From assembly GCF_008801925.2 (NCBI RefSeq), contig NZ_CP062803.1:992001-1056000 (forward strand): a stretch of DNA of 64,000 bases, read 5' to 3'. The position numbers and the translations under genes are program-made. How positions within the stretch are numbered: the stretch's first letter is position 1; each line of letters starts with the position of its first letter. Shown here one piece after another: positions 10,894 through 21,810 of this stretch. This DNA comes from Cupriavidus basilensis. Its GTDB lineage: Bacteria; Pseudomonadota; Gammaproteobacteria; Burkholderiales; Burkholderiaceae. The notes under the pieces were generated by a model that was given only the letters and a program-made list of their open reading frames with translations, was not told where the DNA came from and ran no database searches.

Positions 10894-10981
10894 GAAAGTA
10901 AGAAAGTCAGAAAGCAAGAAGACGCCTGCACGGCCTGGCTGGCGGGACGGGGATGGCGGCGCTAGCCGCCATTTCCCATGT

Positions 10982-11662
10982 CTACGGCTTGGGCACGGGC
11001 CCGGCTTTGGACCCTGGCCGCTTGGCGGCGTTGCTCTCGCCGCCTTCGCCAGGTTCAAGGCGGCGGAAGTTCAGCTTTGCGCCGCGCTCCCTGTGCTTCT
11101 CGAAGGTCACCTTCAACTGCTCGCGCCGCTTCTTGTGCGAGTGGCCCAACGTGCCTGCCGCGTATGGCAGCTTGGCCACCGCCTTGCCCGCGGTCTGGCG
11201 CGCCAGGAGCACGTCCAGCGCTTGCCGCGCGCGTACCTGGGCGTGCAGCAGCGCGTCCGTAGGATTGGCCTTGGCGCGGTTCAAGTCGTAAGGCAACATG
11301 ACCGGCCCGGCAAGCTGGCGCAGCGCAGCACGGATGTGCGGGCTGTCCAGCCCGGCCTCATGGAGCACCCATGCCGCGTCATGGCGCAGCCACGGCTCCG
11401 GGTCGCCAAGCTTGCGCAGCAGGGCAAGCGAGATATCTGCCTGGCGGTAGCCATGCGCGCGCCGCACCGCGTTGAGCGCGATGCGCCTGACATGGGAGTT
11501 CTCGTGATCGAACAGGTCCGCCACCAGGCGTTCGACCATGCCCGGTTTTTCCAGTTGCTCAGCCAGTTGGCCCGCCAGGGCGATTTCCTCGACGGCACTG
11601 ATCCGGTCATGCCGGGTCACCCGGTTCAGCTTGAACACGAGCATGCGGTAACGAAGCTGCAT
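10982..11662 (-). CDS. HEAT-repeat protein of unknown function
   Basis: The roughly 226-residue soluble protein has several alpha-helical HEAT-like units between about residues 25 and 115 (for example HVRRIALNAVRRAHG and WLRHDAAWVLHEAGL). A basic C-terminal tail follows (HKKRREQLKVTFEKHRERG). The ATG at 11662 is preceded by GGGAGTG and is preferred over the ATG at 11722. It sits between the iron-binding protein gene and the permease gene, reading with the permease and against the binding protein. HEAT repeats usually bind other proteins; a role in the iron transporter is only a guess from position. Confidence 0.65.
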   Translation of the reverse strand: MQLRYRMLVFKLNRVTRHDRISAVEEIALAGQLAEQLEKPGMVERLVADLFDHENSHVRRIALNAVRRAHGYRQADISLALLRKLGDPEPWLRHDAAWVLHEAGLDSPHIRAALRQLAGPVMLPYDLNRAKANPTDALLHAQVRARQALDVLLARQTAGKAVAKLPYAAGTLGHSHKKRREQLKVTFEKHRERGAKLNFRRLEPGEGGESNAAKRPGSKAGPVPKP

Positions 11663-11868
11663 AACACTCCCTGAAAACGCTGCGAACAGATGCCGGGCAA
11701 GGATTGCCACCGGCACAGTCATGGTGCGGCGCGAAGCACGCCAGCGGTGGGGGCGGACCGCCTGGCTCGCCAGAAAGGGTGCGGCAGGCCGGGGCGCAGC
11801 TTCGGACTAGGGGAATATCGGCAAGACGTTGAAGAACTTTAGGAAAATGCGTGGGCGACTTGGCCGGC

Positions 11869-13521
11869 CTATTCCCGCGCATCCCGCCGTATCGAGCGCG
11901 ACAGCAGGATCACCGGCAGCAGGCCCACTGCCACGATCACCAGCGAGGCGGTGGCGGCCTCGGCCAGCCGCTCGTCGGAGGCCAGGTTGTAGGCCTGCAC
12001 GGCCAGCGTGTCGAAATTGAACGGCCGCATCACGAAGGTGGCGGGCAGCTCTTTCATGACGTCGACAAAGACGATCAGCGCCGCGGTCAGCAGGCTGCCG
12101 CGCAGCATCGGCAGGTGCACGCGCCGCAGCGTGGCGCCTGGGCCATGGCCCAGGCTGCGCGCCGCCGCGTCCATGCCCGGCGTGATCTTGACCAGGCCGG
12201 CGTTGACGGTTTGCAGCGCCACGCCCAGAAAGCGCACCAGGTAGGCATAGACCAGTGCGGCAATGCCGCCCGTCAGCAGGAGCCCGGCCGACCATCCCAG
12301 ATGCTGCTGCACCCACGCCGACATGGCATTGTCCAGCCGCGCCACCGGCACCAGCACGCCGACCGCCACCACCGAGCCGGGCAGCGCGTAGCCCATGCCG
12401 CACACCCGCGTCAGCGCGCGCAGCAGCCAGCCCCGGCCGGCAGCCATGCCGCGCCCGGCATAGCCGATCACCAGCGCGGCCAGCACCGCGATCAGCGCGG
12501 TCACGCTGGCCAGCAGGAAGCTGTTGCGCACCAGGCCGATAAAGCGCGGGCCGAACTGCGCGTCGCCTTCGGCCAGCGCCATCTTGCACAGCATCAGCGC
12601 CGGGATGGCAAAGCCCAGCAGCACCGGCACCACGCATACCAGCAGCGCCAGCGCCGCGCGCCAGCCATGCAGCCGGTAAGCCGGCGCGCGGCGCTGGCCG
12701 CCGTGCACGCGGGCGCGGCCCCGGCTGGCACGCTCGGCCAGCAGGATACCGATCACGAACAGCAACATGCAGGCGGACAACTGCGCCGCCGCGTTCTTGT
12801 CGCCCAGCGAGAACCAGGCGCGGTAGATGCCCGTGGAGAAGGTCGGGATACCGAAGTAGGCCACGGTGCCGAAATCGGCCAGCGTCTCCATCAGCGCCAG
12901 TGCCGTGCCGGCCACGATGCCGGGGCGCGCCAGTGGCAGCATCACGCGCCAGACGCTGCCCCAGGTGCCATGGCCAAGCAGCCTTGCTGCTTCCAGCGTG
13001 TTCAGGGTTTGCTGCAGGAAGGCCGCGCGCGCGGTGAGGTAGACGTAGGGGTAGAGCACCAGCGTGAACAACACGATGGCGCCGCCCAGCGAGCGGATAT
13101 CCGGGAACCAGTACTCGCGCGCGCGCCAGCCGGTCAGCTCGCGCAGCCAGCTTTGCACCGGGCCGGCGAACTGCAGGGCATCGGTATAGGCGTAGGCGAT
13201 GACATAGGCCGGCATCGCCAGCGGCAGCACCAGTGCCCATTCCAGCCAGGCACGCCCGGCGAAGCGGTAGGTGCTGACCAGCCACGCGGTAGGCACACCC
13301 ACCAGCAGCACGCCGGCGCAGACGCCGGCCAGCAGCCACAGCGTATTGCCGACGTACTCGGCCAGGACCGTGTCGGCCAGATGCCGCCAGGTGTCGCCGC
13401 TGGGCTCGAGCAGGCTGCCAGCCACCTGCGCGATCGGCAGCGCGATCAGCAGCGCGGCCAGGGCGGCAACCAAGGCTAACGGGTGCAGGCGGCGGGTACT
13501 GCTAGGGCGAAGCAGGCTCAT
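11869..13521 (-). CDS. Ferric-iron ABC transporter, permease (FbpB type, two fused domains)
   Basis: This inner-membrane permease of about 550 residues has two tandem BPD-type transmembrane domains of around six helices each, as in FbpB/AfuB/SfuB. EAA-loop-like sequences occur in both halves (EAARLLGHGTWGSVWRVMLPLARPG near 226 and DAAARSLGHGPGATLRRVHLPMLRG near 470). The start at 13521 gives MSLLRPSS followed by a first membrane helix; the upstream extension in the frame looks non-coding. The gene is divergent from the ATPase gene, with 198 bp between them. Iron specificity is inferred from the neighbouring binding protein. Confidence 0.87.
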   Translation of the reverse strand: MSLLRPSSTRRLHPLALVAALAALLIALPIAQVAGSLLEPSGDTWRHLADTVLAEYVGNTLWLLAGVCAGVLLVGVPTAWLVSTYRFAGRAWLEWALVLPLAMPAYVIAYAYTDALQFAGPVQSWLRELTGWRAREYWFPDIRSLGGAIVLFTLVLYPYVYLTARAAFLQQTLNTLEAARLLGHGTWGSVWRVMLPLARPGIVAGTALALMETLADFGTVAYFGIPTFSTGIYRAWFSLGDKNAAAQLSACMLLFVIGILLAERASRGRARVHGGQRRAPAYRLHGWRAALALLVCVVPVLLGFAIPALMLCKMALAEGDAQFGPRFIGLVRNSFLLASVTALIAVLAALVIGYAGRGMAAGRGWLLRALTRVCGMGYALPGSVVAVGVLVPVARLDNAMSAWVQQHLGWSAGLLLTGGIAALVYAYLVRFLGVALQTVNAGLVKITPGMDAAARSLGHGPGATLRRVHLPMLRGSLLTAALIVFVDVMKELPATFVMRPFNFDTLAVQAYNLASDERLAEAATASLVIVAVGLLPVILLSRSIRRDARE

Positions 13522-13676
13522 GCGGCAGCGGCGTGGGTGTCGGTATTGGTGCGGGACAGGGTGAGGCCCGGCGGCGGGGCGCGGTCGGCAGGCCTTGGGG
13601 CAAGCCCTGCATTCTAGCAATGCGGATACGCCGGGCGACGCATCCGCATGTGACAGACATCCAGGGCCTGCGTCCA

Positions 13677-13682
13677 TATAAT
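13677..13682 (+). promoter_or_regulatory. -10 element upstream of the FbpC-type ATPase gene
   Basis: A perfect TATAAT lies 38 bp before the preferred ATG at 13720 and overlaps the ATG at 13681. This argues that translation starts at 13690 or 13720 rather than 13681. A GTGACA at 13650-13655 is the nearest -35-like match, but its 21-bp spacing is too long. Confidence 0.45.
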
Positions 13683-13719
13683 GCTCGGCATGCCAGGCCA
13701 CCCGCAATCCAATTCATCC

Positions 13720-14781
<1,062 letters not shown>

Positions 14782-14786
14782 GCGCA

Positions 14787-14804
14787 CCGCCAGGGTCCTG
14801 GCGG
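14787..14804 (+). terminator. Possible terminator after the FbpC-type gene
   Basis: A 7-bp perfect stem CCGCCAG/CTGGCGG with loop GGTC lies just after the stop codon. The T-rich stretch begins about ten bases later and is broken (TTGCTTATTTGTTTTT), so efficiency is doubtful. Confidence 0.4.
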
Positions 14805-14890
14805 GCTACTTGCTTATTTGTTTTTCCCCGCCGGCTTTATAGCTCCACGGCTCCACGGCTTCATTACTTCAAGATTCCAGGACTCTCATC

Positions 14891-15937
14891 ATGTTTGCTT
14901 CCCCGAAGTGCGCATCCCAACTGCTGCGCCGCCAATGCCTGCGCTGCGGCCTGCTGCTAGCCTTGCTGGCCTGCGGCGCAAACCTGGCCTGGGCCCAGCC
15001 AGCTGCTGCGGCCACCTGGAGGATGGCCACCGAATACCCGGCCAGCGCCATGCCGGGTGAAGGGCTGGCGACCTTCGCCGATGAGGTCAAGGCGCGCACT
15101 GCAGGCGCGATCGACGTCAAGCCCAGCTTTGACGCCAGCGCGGGCGTCAAGTCCGCGCAGATGCCAGCGGCGGTGAAAGAAGGGCGGCTGGAGGGCGGCG
15201 ATGCCTTCGGCGGCGCGCTGGGCGCGGTGGATCCGCTCTTCCTGCTGTCGTCGCTGCCGTTCGTCGCCACCTCGGTGGATTCGGCCAGGCGGCTGGCCGA
15301 ACTGGCCCGCGCCGACTACGCGCGCGCCTTCGAGGCGCAGGGGCAGCACCTGCTCTACGTCACGCCCTGGCCGCCCACCGGCTTGTGGTCGCGCAACGCT
15401 GTTGCCACGCTGACGGACCTGCGAGCGCTGTCGGTGCGCACCTATGACGAGACATCCACCGAAGTCATGCGTGCTGCCGGCGCGCAGCCGACCAACCTGT
15501 CGTTTGCCGACGCGATGCCGCGCCTGAAGGATGGCTCGGTCAACGCGGTGCTGTCCTCCGGCGACGGCGGCGCTGGCCGCAAGCTGTGGGACTACCTGCC
15601 CAACTTCACGGCCATCGGCTATGCAATGCCGTTGTCGTTCACCACGGTCAACGCGGCCGCGTACGCTGCCTTGCCGCCCGCTTTGCGCGCCTCGGTAGAC
15701 GCAGCCGCGCAGGCGACCGAGCAAAAGCAGTGGGCGCGCCTGGGCACACGGCTGGAAGAAAACACCACGCGCATGCGCGCCAACGGCGTGACCATCCAGG
15801 ACAATCCCGCCCCGGCGGTGCAGCAGGCGCTGCGCGATGCCGGCGCGGGCGCGGTGGCGGCCTGGCGCACGCGCGTGGGCAGCGAGCGCGCTGGCGTGCT
15901 CGATGCCTTTACGCGCAGTGAGCGCACCGCGCGCTGA
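14891..15937 (+). CDS. TRAP transporter solute-binding protein (DctP family), orphan
   Basis: The 348-residue periplasmic protein has a long signal peptide ending near AWA-QPAAA. The TRAP-type DctP fold is indicated by WRMATEYPASA at the mature N-terminus, the family segment around LSVRTYDETSTEVMRAAGAQP (residues 177-197) with its substrate-contacting arginine, and LPNFTAIGYA later. DctP proteins bind organic acids for DctQM permeases. No DctQ or DctM gene lies nearby, so the partner must be elsewhere, or the protein works differently. The ligand cannot be predicted. Confidence 0.83.
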   Translation: MFASPKCASQLLRRQCLRCGLLLALLACGANLAWAQPAAAATWRMATEYPASAMPGEGLATFADEVKARTAGAIDVKPSFDASAGVKSAQMPAAVKEGRLEGGDAFGGALGAVDPLFLLSSLPFVATSVDSARRLAELARADYARAFEAQGQHLLYVTPWPPTGLWSRNAVATLTDLRALSVRTYDETSTEVMRAAGAQPTNLSFADAMPRLKDGSVNAVLSSGDGGAGRKLWDYLPNFTAIGYAMPLSFTTVNAAAYAALPPALRASVDAAAQATEQKQWARLGTRLEENTTRMRANGVTIQDNPAPAVQQALRDAGAGAVAAWRTRVGSERAGVLDAFTRSERTAR

Positions 15938-16054
15938 TTCGCCAGCCGTAGCGGGCCGCGCGGCTGGCCGCGCGCGATGGTCTACACTGTCAGGTTCCTA
16001 GGCGCAGCGGGCACGCACCGTGCGCGCCTGACCTGACTTAAAGGCCTGAATACC

Positions 16055-17422
16055 GTGGCGGACACGCTGTTTTCCGAAGCTCCCGATCGTTCCCAACAAC
16101 CCCTGGCCGAGCGCCTGCGCCCGCGCAATATCGATGAGGTGATCGGCCAGCAACACCTGCTTGGCGCCGGCAAGCCGCTGCGGGTGGCGTTCGCGTCCGG
16201 CGAGCCGCACTCCATGATCCTGTGGGGCCCGCCCGGCGTGGGCAAGACCACGCTGGCGCGGCTGATGGCCACCGCCTTCGACGCCGAGTTCATCGCGCTG
16301 TCGGCGGTGCTGTCCGGCGTCAAGGACATCCGCGAGGCGGTCGAGCGCGCCGAGCAATACCGTGCCCACGGACGGCGCACGCTGGTGTTCGTGGACGAGG
16401 TGCACCGCTTCAACAAGAGCCAGCAGGATGCCTTCCTGCCGCACGTGGAAAGCGGGCTGTTCACCTTTATCGGCGCCACCACCGAGAACCCGTCCTTCGA
16501 GGTCAACGGCGCCTTGCTGTCGCGCGCCGCTGTCTACGTGCTCAAGAGCCTGGACGACGCCGAGCTGACGCAGCTGGCGCGGCGCGCCAGCGAAGAGCTT
16601 GGCGGCCTGCAGTGGGAGGACGAGGCGCTGCAGCTGATCGTGGCCTCGGCCGATGGCGATGGCCGCAAGCTGCTCAACAATATCGAGATCGTGGCGCGCG
16701 CCGCGCGCAGTGCCGGCGCGCCGGTCATCGACAACGCGCTGCTTGGCAGCGCCTTGTCGGAGAACCTGCGCCGCTTCGACAAGGGTGGCGATGCGTTCTA
16801 CGATCAGATCAGCGCGCTGCATAAATCCGTGCGCGGCTCCGATCCCGATGCCACTCTGTACTGGTTCTGCCGCATGATCGACGGCGGCGCCGATCCGCGC
16901 TACCTGGCACGCCGCATCGTGCGCATGGCGTGGGAGGACATCGGCCTGGCCGATCCGCGTGCCGCCCGCATCACGCTGGATGCCGCCGAGACCTACGAGC
17001 GGCTGGGCTCGCCGGAAGGCGAGCTGGCGCTGGCGCAAGCCCTGATCTACCTGGCCGTGGCGCCCAAGTCCAATGCCGGCTACAACGCCTACAACACCGC
17101 GCGCGCCTTCGTGGCCAAGGACAAGTCACGCGGCGTGCCGGTGCACCTGCGCAACGCGCCGACCAAGCTGATGAAAGAGCTGGGCTACGGCCACGCCTAC
17201 CGCTACGCGCACGACGAGCCCGAAGCCTATGCCGCCGGCGAGCACTACTTCCCCGACGACCTCAAGCGCCCGGGCTGGTACAAGCCCACGCCGCGCGGGC
17301 TGGAAGGCAAGATCAGCGAAAAGCTGCGCCACCTGCGCGATCTTGACGCGCAGTGGCTCCGGCAGCAGGGCAAAGGCAAGGGCCGGGACGAAGGCGGCGG
17401 CGAGGGCGGCGCAGCGCAATAA
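16055..17422 (+). CDS. rarA: Replication-associated recombination protein A (AAA+ ATPase)
   Basis: RarA (MgsA) is a clamp-loader-like AAA+ protein acting at stalled replication forks. The 455-residue product has Walker A WGPPGVGKTT near residue 60, Walker B LVFVDEVHRFNKSQQD near 112 and sensor 1 GATTENPSFE. The C-terminal MgsA tetramerisation region follows (YNAYNTARAF, AYRYAHDEPEAYA, YFPDDL). Translation starts at GTG 16055, since MADTLF leads directly into the conserved PLAERLRPRN. It precedes serS, the conserved rarA-serS order. The tail is glycine-rich. Confidence 0.96.
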   Translation: MADTLFSEAPDRSQQPLAERLRPRNIDEVIGQQHLLGAGKPLRVAFASGEPHSMILWGPPGVGKTTLARLMATAFDAEFIALSAVLSGVKDIREAVERAEQYRAHGRRTLVFVDEVHRFNKSQQDAFLPHVESGLFTFIGATTENPSFEVNGALLSRAAVYVLKSLDDAELTQLARRASEELGGLQWEDEALQLIVASADGDGRKLLNNIEIVARAARSAGAPVIDNALLGSALSENLRRFDKGGDAFYDQISALHKSVRGSDPDATLYWFCRMIDGGADPRYLARRIVRMAWEDIGLADPRAARITLDAAETYERLGSPEGELALAQALIYLAVAPKSNAGYNAYNTARAFVAKDKSRGVPVHLRNAPTKLMKELGYGHAYRYAHDEPEAYAAGEHYFPDDLKRPGWYKPTPRGLEGKISEKLRHLRDLDAQWLRQQGKGKGRDEGGGEGGAAQ

Positions 17423-17525
17423 CGCGCATCGCCCCAGTCCGGGGGCGTGTCCCCGCGAACAGCGGGCGATCCACCAGCCTGTTCTCCAGCCGGCGGATCG
17501 GCGTGGGCCCGGGCCAGTACAGTAA

Positions 17526-18893
<1,368 letters not shown>

Positions 18894-18910
18894 ATTTTCA
18901 CGCGAGGGGC

Positions 18911-18940
18911 TTGCAGTGGAAACAAGATTTCCTCTATAAT
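18911..18940 (+). promoter_or_regulatory. Promoter of the tRNA-Ser gene
   Basis: TTGCAG at 18911-18916 and a perfect TATAAT at 18935-18940 are separated by 18 bp. The mature tRNA begins 32 bp after the -10. Confidence 0.7.
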
Positions 18941-18971
18941 CTTGTTCTTCGCGACAAGCGACCCAGTTACC

Positions 18972-19062
<91 letters not shown>

Positions 19063-19070
19063 CAGTACGC

Positions 19071-19106
19071 AAAGCCCCACGATTCTTCACAGAGCCGTGG
19101 GGCTTT
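19071..19106 (+). terminator. Rho-independent terminator after tRNA-Ser
   Basis: An 11-bp perfect stem (AAAGCCCCACG/CGTGGGGCTTT) with a 14-nt loop starts 10 bp after the tRNA and ends in TTTT. Confidence 0.85.
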
Positions 19107-19202
19107 TGCTTTTGGGGTGCGTTCGTGTTGCCGGCGCTATGGCTGGCAAGTTGCGCGCCGAGCCTGCCAGTCCACGCAGATATACTCTGCTCATCGCCGC
19201 AA

Positions 19203-19280
19203 CCACAGAGGCCGGGATTGGCGTCCCGAACGAAAAGGCGGACAGTCGCCATCGGGCGATTTTTTACTTCCGTTATGCCT
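19203..19280 (+). ncRNA. C4 antisense RNA-like element (phage P1/P7/P4 immunity RNA family)
   Basis: The stretch has the arrangement I recall for the C4 RNA family. One hairpin is CGGGA/TCCCG with loop TTGGCG (19213-19228). Next comes AAGGCGGACAG, then a hairpin TCGCC/GGCGA (19246-19259) followed by TTTTTT (19260-19265) and ACTTCCGTTATG. In phages P1, P7 and P4 such RNAs repress an anti-repressor or downstream genes by pairing with the ribosome binding region. Here it lies 142 bp behind a tRNA-Ser, a common integration site, which suggests a remnant of a prophage or island. Family membership is from memory of the motif and not from a covariance search. A 167-codon ORF crosses this stretch and is probably not a gene. 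Confidence 0.55.
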
Positions 19281-19533
19281 CTGCCTGCTTTCATTGGGCG
19301 GGCCTGGGCAGGGAGCCTTCGGGCTCGCCGGATCCTTTTCGCCGGTACGCCAACCTTGCCTTGCGCCCGCCCACCTGCCCATCCCGACCGGTGTCGAGAT
19401 GCGGGATCGGGGCGAGCGGCGCAATCAATGACGATGGTGGCGCCTGCGAAGCGCGCCGGGCATGGCAACCTGCCGCCAGACCTCTATATTGGTTAAGTGG
19501 CAACCGCCACGTCGACCAGAATGGAGGTAAGGC

Positions 19534-19689
19534 ATGAGCCGGAACGCTCACTCCAATTCGAAGCGGCCATCCCCGAACATCCGCATTGAGAAACGGCACA
19601 GCAAGGAGAGCGAGGTGCAGGAGATGTCTCTCAAGGACCCGAAGATGGCTGAACCTGGCGCGATGCGTCAGCGCACGCATCGCAAGTAA
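19534..19689 (+). CDS. Small basic protein, 51 residues, function unknown
   Basis: The short ORF has a near-perfect Shine-Dalgarno GGAGGT at 19523-19528, five bases before its ATG, which is stronger than that of most genes in the window. The product is hydrophilic and basic with many K, R, H and S (for example SKRPSPNIRIEKRHSKESE), has no membrane segment, and ends in RQRTHRK. It lies about 250 bp downstream of the C4-like element with no other gene between them. It could therefore be a regulated cargo gene of that element or an independent small protein. I recognise no family. Confidence 0.6.
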   Translation: MSRNAHSNSKRPSPNIRIEKRHSKESEVQEMSLKDPKMAEPGAMRQRTHRK

Positions 19690-19775
19690 TGTAGCCAACG
19701 CGTAGCCAACCACGCAGTCAACCCTGCGCAACCGCGCGGGGCCCGCAAGCGGCCCCGCGTGGCCAATGCACTATC

Positions 19776-20675
19776 ATGACGCTGCTCCGATTTGAACAGC
19801 CGCTCATGACACAGTCTTCTTGCCCGCCTTCCCCGCACGCCTTGCCCGGCGCAGAGGGGTCCTCCGACTATCTCCACGGCATGCCCTATCGCCATTACAA
19901 GGGCGGCGCCTATGCCATCGTTGGCCTCGGCGTGATCGAGTCTGACCTGTCGCAGGTGGTGGTGTACGAGTCGATGCGGGACCGCTCCCGGTTGTGGGTG
20001 CGTCCGCTGAATGTGTTTGGCGAAAGCGTGGATACGCCGCAGGGCACGCAAGCGCGTTTCGCGCCGGATTGGCCGGCCGCGCTGGCTTGCCTGGACTTCT
20101 TGCCGCGCGCGACGGTGTTGCAGGTGCTGGCCTGCTACGACGCGCCTTACCGGCATTACCACGATCGCCGCCATGTGCTGGAGATGTTCGCGCTGGCGCA
20201 GGCGCGCGGCATTGCGCTCATGCCCGCGCAGGCGCTTGCCGTGTTGTTCCACGATGCGGTCTACGTGCCGGGCTGCGAGCACAACGAAGCGGCGTCGGCC
20301 GCGTTGATCGAGACCATGGTGAGCGGGGTCGATGCGGCGGTGACAGCGCTGGCCGCGCGCATCGTGATGGATACCTGTGGGCATCGTGCATCGGTGCCGG
20401 AGTCCGAAGTGGTGCTGGATCTGGATCTGTCCCGGCTGGCTGCGCCGGACGCGGAATTCGACGCCTGGACTGTCGCTGTGTTCGAAGAGAACAAGGCGCT
20501 GCTGGCCAATCGCACTGGCCTGTCTGGCGATGTTCTGTACGCGGCATTCATGCAGCGGCGGATCGCGTTCCTGCAGGCAATGGCGCAGCGGCCACACTTG
20601 TTCCTCACGCCAGCCTTTGCCGATTGCGAAGCGCCGGCGCGCGCCAATATCGCGCGCATGGCGGCGGGGGGCTGA
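19776..20675 (+). CDS. DUF1653 domain fused to an HD-superfamily hydrolase (COG4339-like)
   Basis: Two domains are visible in 299 residues. Residues 36-86 are a DUF1653 module, with YRHYKGGAYAIVG, VVVYESM and LWVRPLNVFGE. Residues 107-290 resemble predicted metal-dependent HD phosphohydrolases: a YRHYHDRRHVLEM stretch with H127, H129, D130 and H133, then LFHDAVY with H159-D160, then EHNEAASAA. DUF1653 usually occurs alone as a small protein. The start is uncertain: ATG 19776 and ATG 19806 both lack a clear ribosome binding site, and both leave the domains intact. The PAP2 gene follows after 4 bp, so the two are probably co-transcribed. The substrate is unknown. Confidence 0.8.
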   Translation: MTLLRFEQPLMTQSSCPPSPHALPGAEGSSDYLHGMPYRHYKGGAYAIVGLGVIESDLSQVVVYESMRDRSRLWVRPLNVFGESVDTPQGTQARFAPDWPAALACLDFLPRATVLQVLACYDAPYRHYHDRRHVLEMFALAQARGIALMPAQALAVLFHDAVYVPGCEHNEAASAALIETMVSGVDAAVTALAARIVMDTCGHRASVPESEVVLDLDLSRLAAPDAEFDAWTVAVFEENKALLANRTGLSGDVLYAAFMQRRIAFLQAMAQRPHLFLTPAFADCEAPARANIARMAAGG

Positions 20676-20679
20676 GCCG

Positions 20680-21810
20680 ATGGTGGCTGCTCCCGTTCAA
20701 GCGCTCGCGGCCGTTCAGCCGGCTGGCGCGTCCTGGCTCACACCGGCAACCGCGCTGGGCGTGGTGGGCCTTCTCGCTTTGTTCGTGTTGTTGCTGCTCT
20801 GTGTGGTGCGCGGCTTGCTGCTGGTGATCCGCCCGCTGGTGCGCAGGCTCGATGCCGCGCGCTTGCGTGGCCGCGATGCGCTGCGTGCGCGCGACACGCA
20901 GCCGTGGCCGCGCGTGGCCAGCATGCTGGAGCGCGACATCGTCGAGCTGCTCTTGCTGGCGGCAGGCGGTGTGTTGTTGCTGGCTTGCGCGGCCGTGTTG
21001 CTGTGGCTGGGTGAATCCATCGCCGAAGGCGCGCCGCTGGTGCAGGTGGATCAGGCGGTGTTCGCGCAGCTTCGCGCGTGGCAGCATGGCTGGCTGGATA
21101 CGGCCATGGTGGCGCTGACCGAGCTGGGCGGCGCGCGGGTGTCCGTGGCGGTGGGCGTGGCGGTCTTTGCCTGGCTGGCGTGGCGCCGTGCCTGGGTGGC
21201 GGCAGCTTACTGGGTGGGGGCGCTGGTTGGGGCGCGCGCCTGCGTGATGGTACTCAAGCTTGCCCTTGAGCGCAGCCGGCCGGCCAGCATCTACGGCGGC
21301 CTGGAGTCGTTCTCGTTTCCCAGTGGCCACGCCACCAGCAGCATGGTGACCTATGGCTTCCTGGCCTTCCTGCTGTGCCTGCGCCAGCCTTGGCGGGTAC
21401 GGATGCCGGTGGTGGCGCTGACGGCGGTGGTGGTGACGCTGATCTGCCTGTCGCGGCTCTACCTTGGCATGCACTGGCTGTCCGACGTGCTGGCGGGCTG
21501 CGCGCTCGGCTTTGCCTGGATCGTGCTGCTGGGCACCGCCTATGCCACCTTGCATGCACCGGAACGCCTGGCGCCGCTGCGCCTGGGCGCGGTTGCCGCC
21601 GCAGCGGTGGTGGTGGTTGGCACGTGGATCGTGGTGTTCCAGCTGCCCGGCACGGTTGAGCGGTATCGCCGCGCGCTCACGGCTGGAATGGCTGCGCCGA
21701 CGGCAGCCGCGAAACCAGCAACTGATCGATCTTGTGATGGTCGATGTCCAGCACTTCAAAGCGGAATCCCGCAGCCTCGATCGCTTCCGATTTCTTCGGG
21801 ATCCGCTTGA
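20680..21810 (+). CDS. PAP2 family phosphatase (membrane-bound)
   Basis: The 376-residue inner-membrane protein carries the three PAP2 catalytic signatures: KLALERSRP (C1), PSGHATSS (C2) and SRLYLGMHWLSDV (C3). At least seven hydrophobic segments are visible, two before and five around the catalytic core. Such enzymes dephosphorylate undecaprenyl pyrophosphate, phosphatidic acid or lipid A; which one applies cannot be read here. An N-terminal extension of ~130 residues precedes the usual core. The last ~45 residues are hydrophilic and read into the 3' end of the convergent CorC-type gene, overlapping it by 134 bp. This suggests the original stop was lost and the tail is recent. Confidence 0.85.
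   Translation: MVAAPVQALAAVQPAGASWLTPATALGVVGLLALFVLLLLCVVRGLLLVIRPLVRRLDAARLRGRDALRARDTQPWPRVASMLERDIVELLLLAAGGVLLLACAAVLLWLGESIAEGAPLVQVDQAVFAQLRAWQHGWLDTAMVALTELGGARVSVAVGVAVFAWLAWRRAWVAAAYWVGALVGARACVMVLKLALERSRPASIYGGLESFSFPSGHATSSMVTYGFLAFLLCLRQPWRVRMPVVALTAVVVTLICLSRLYLGMHWLSDVLAGCALGFAWIVLLGTAYATLHAPERLAPLRLGAVAAAAVVVVGTWIVVFQLPGTVERYRRALTAGMAAPTAAAKPATDRSCDGRCPALQSGIPQPRSLPISSGSA

Noticed and set aside
11851..13479. A 542-codon plus-strand ORF opposite the ferric-iron permease gene
   Set aside because: Antisense shadow; the minus-strand frame contains membrane helices and EAA-type loops.
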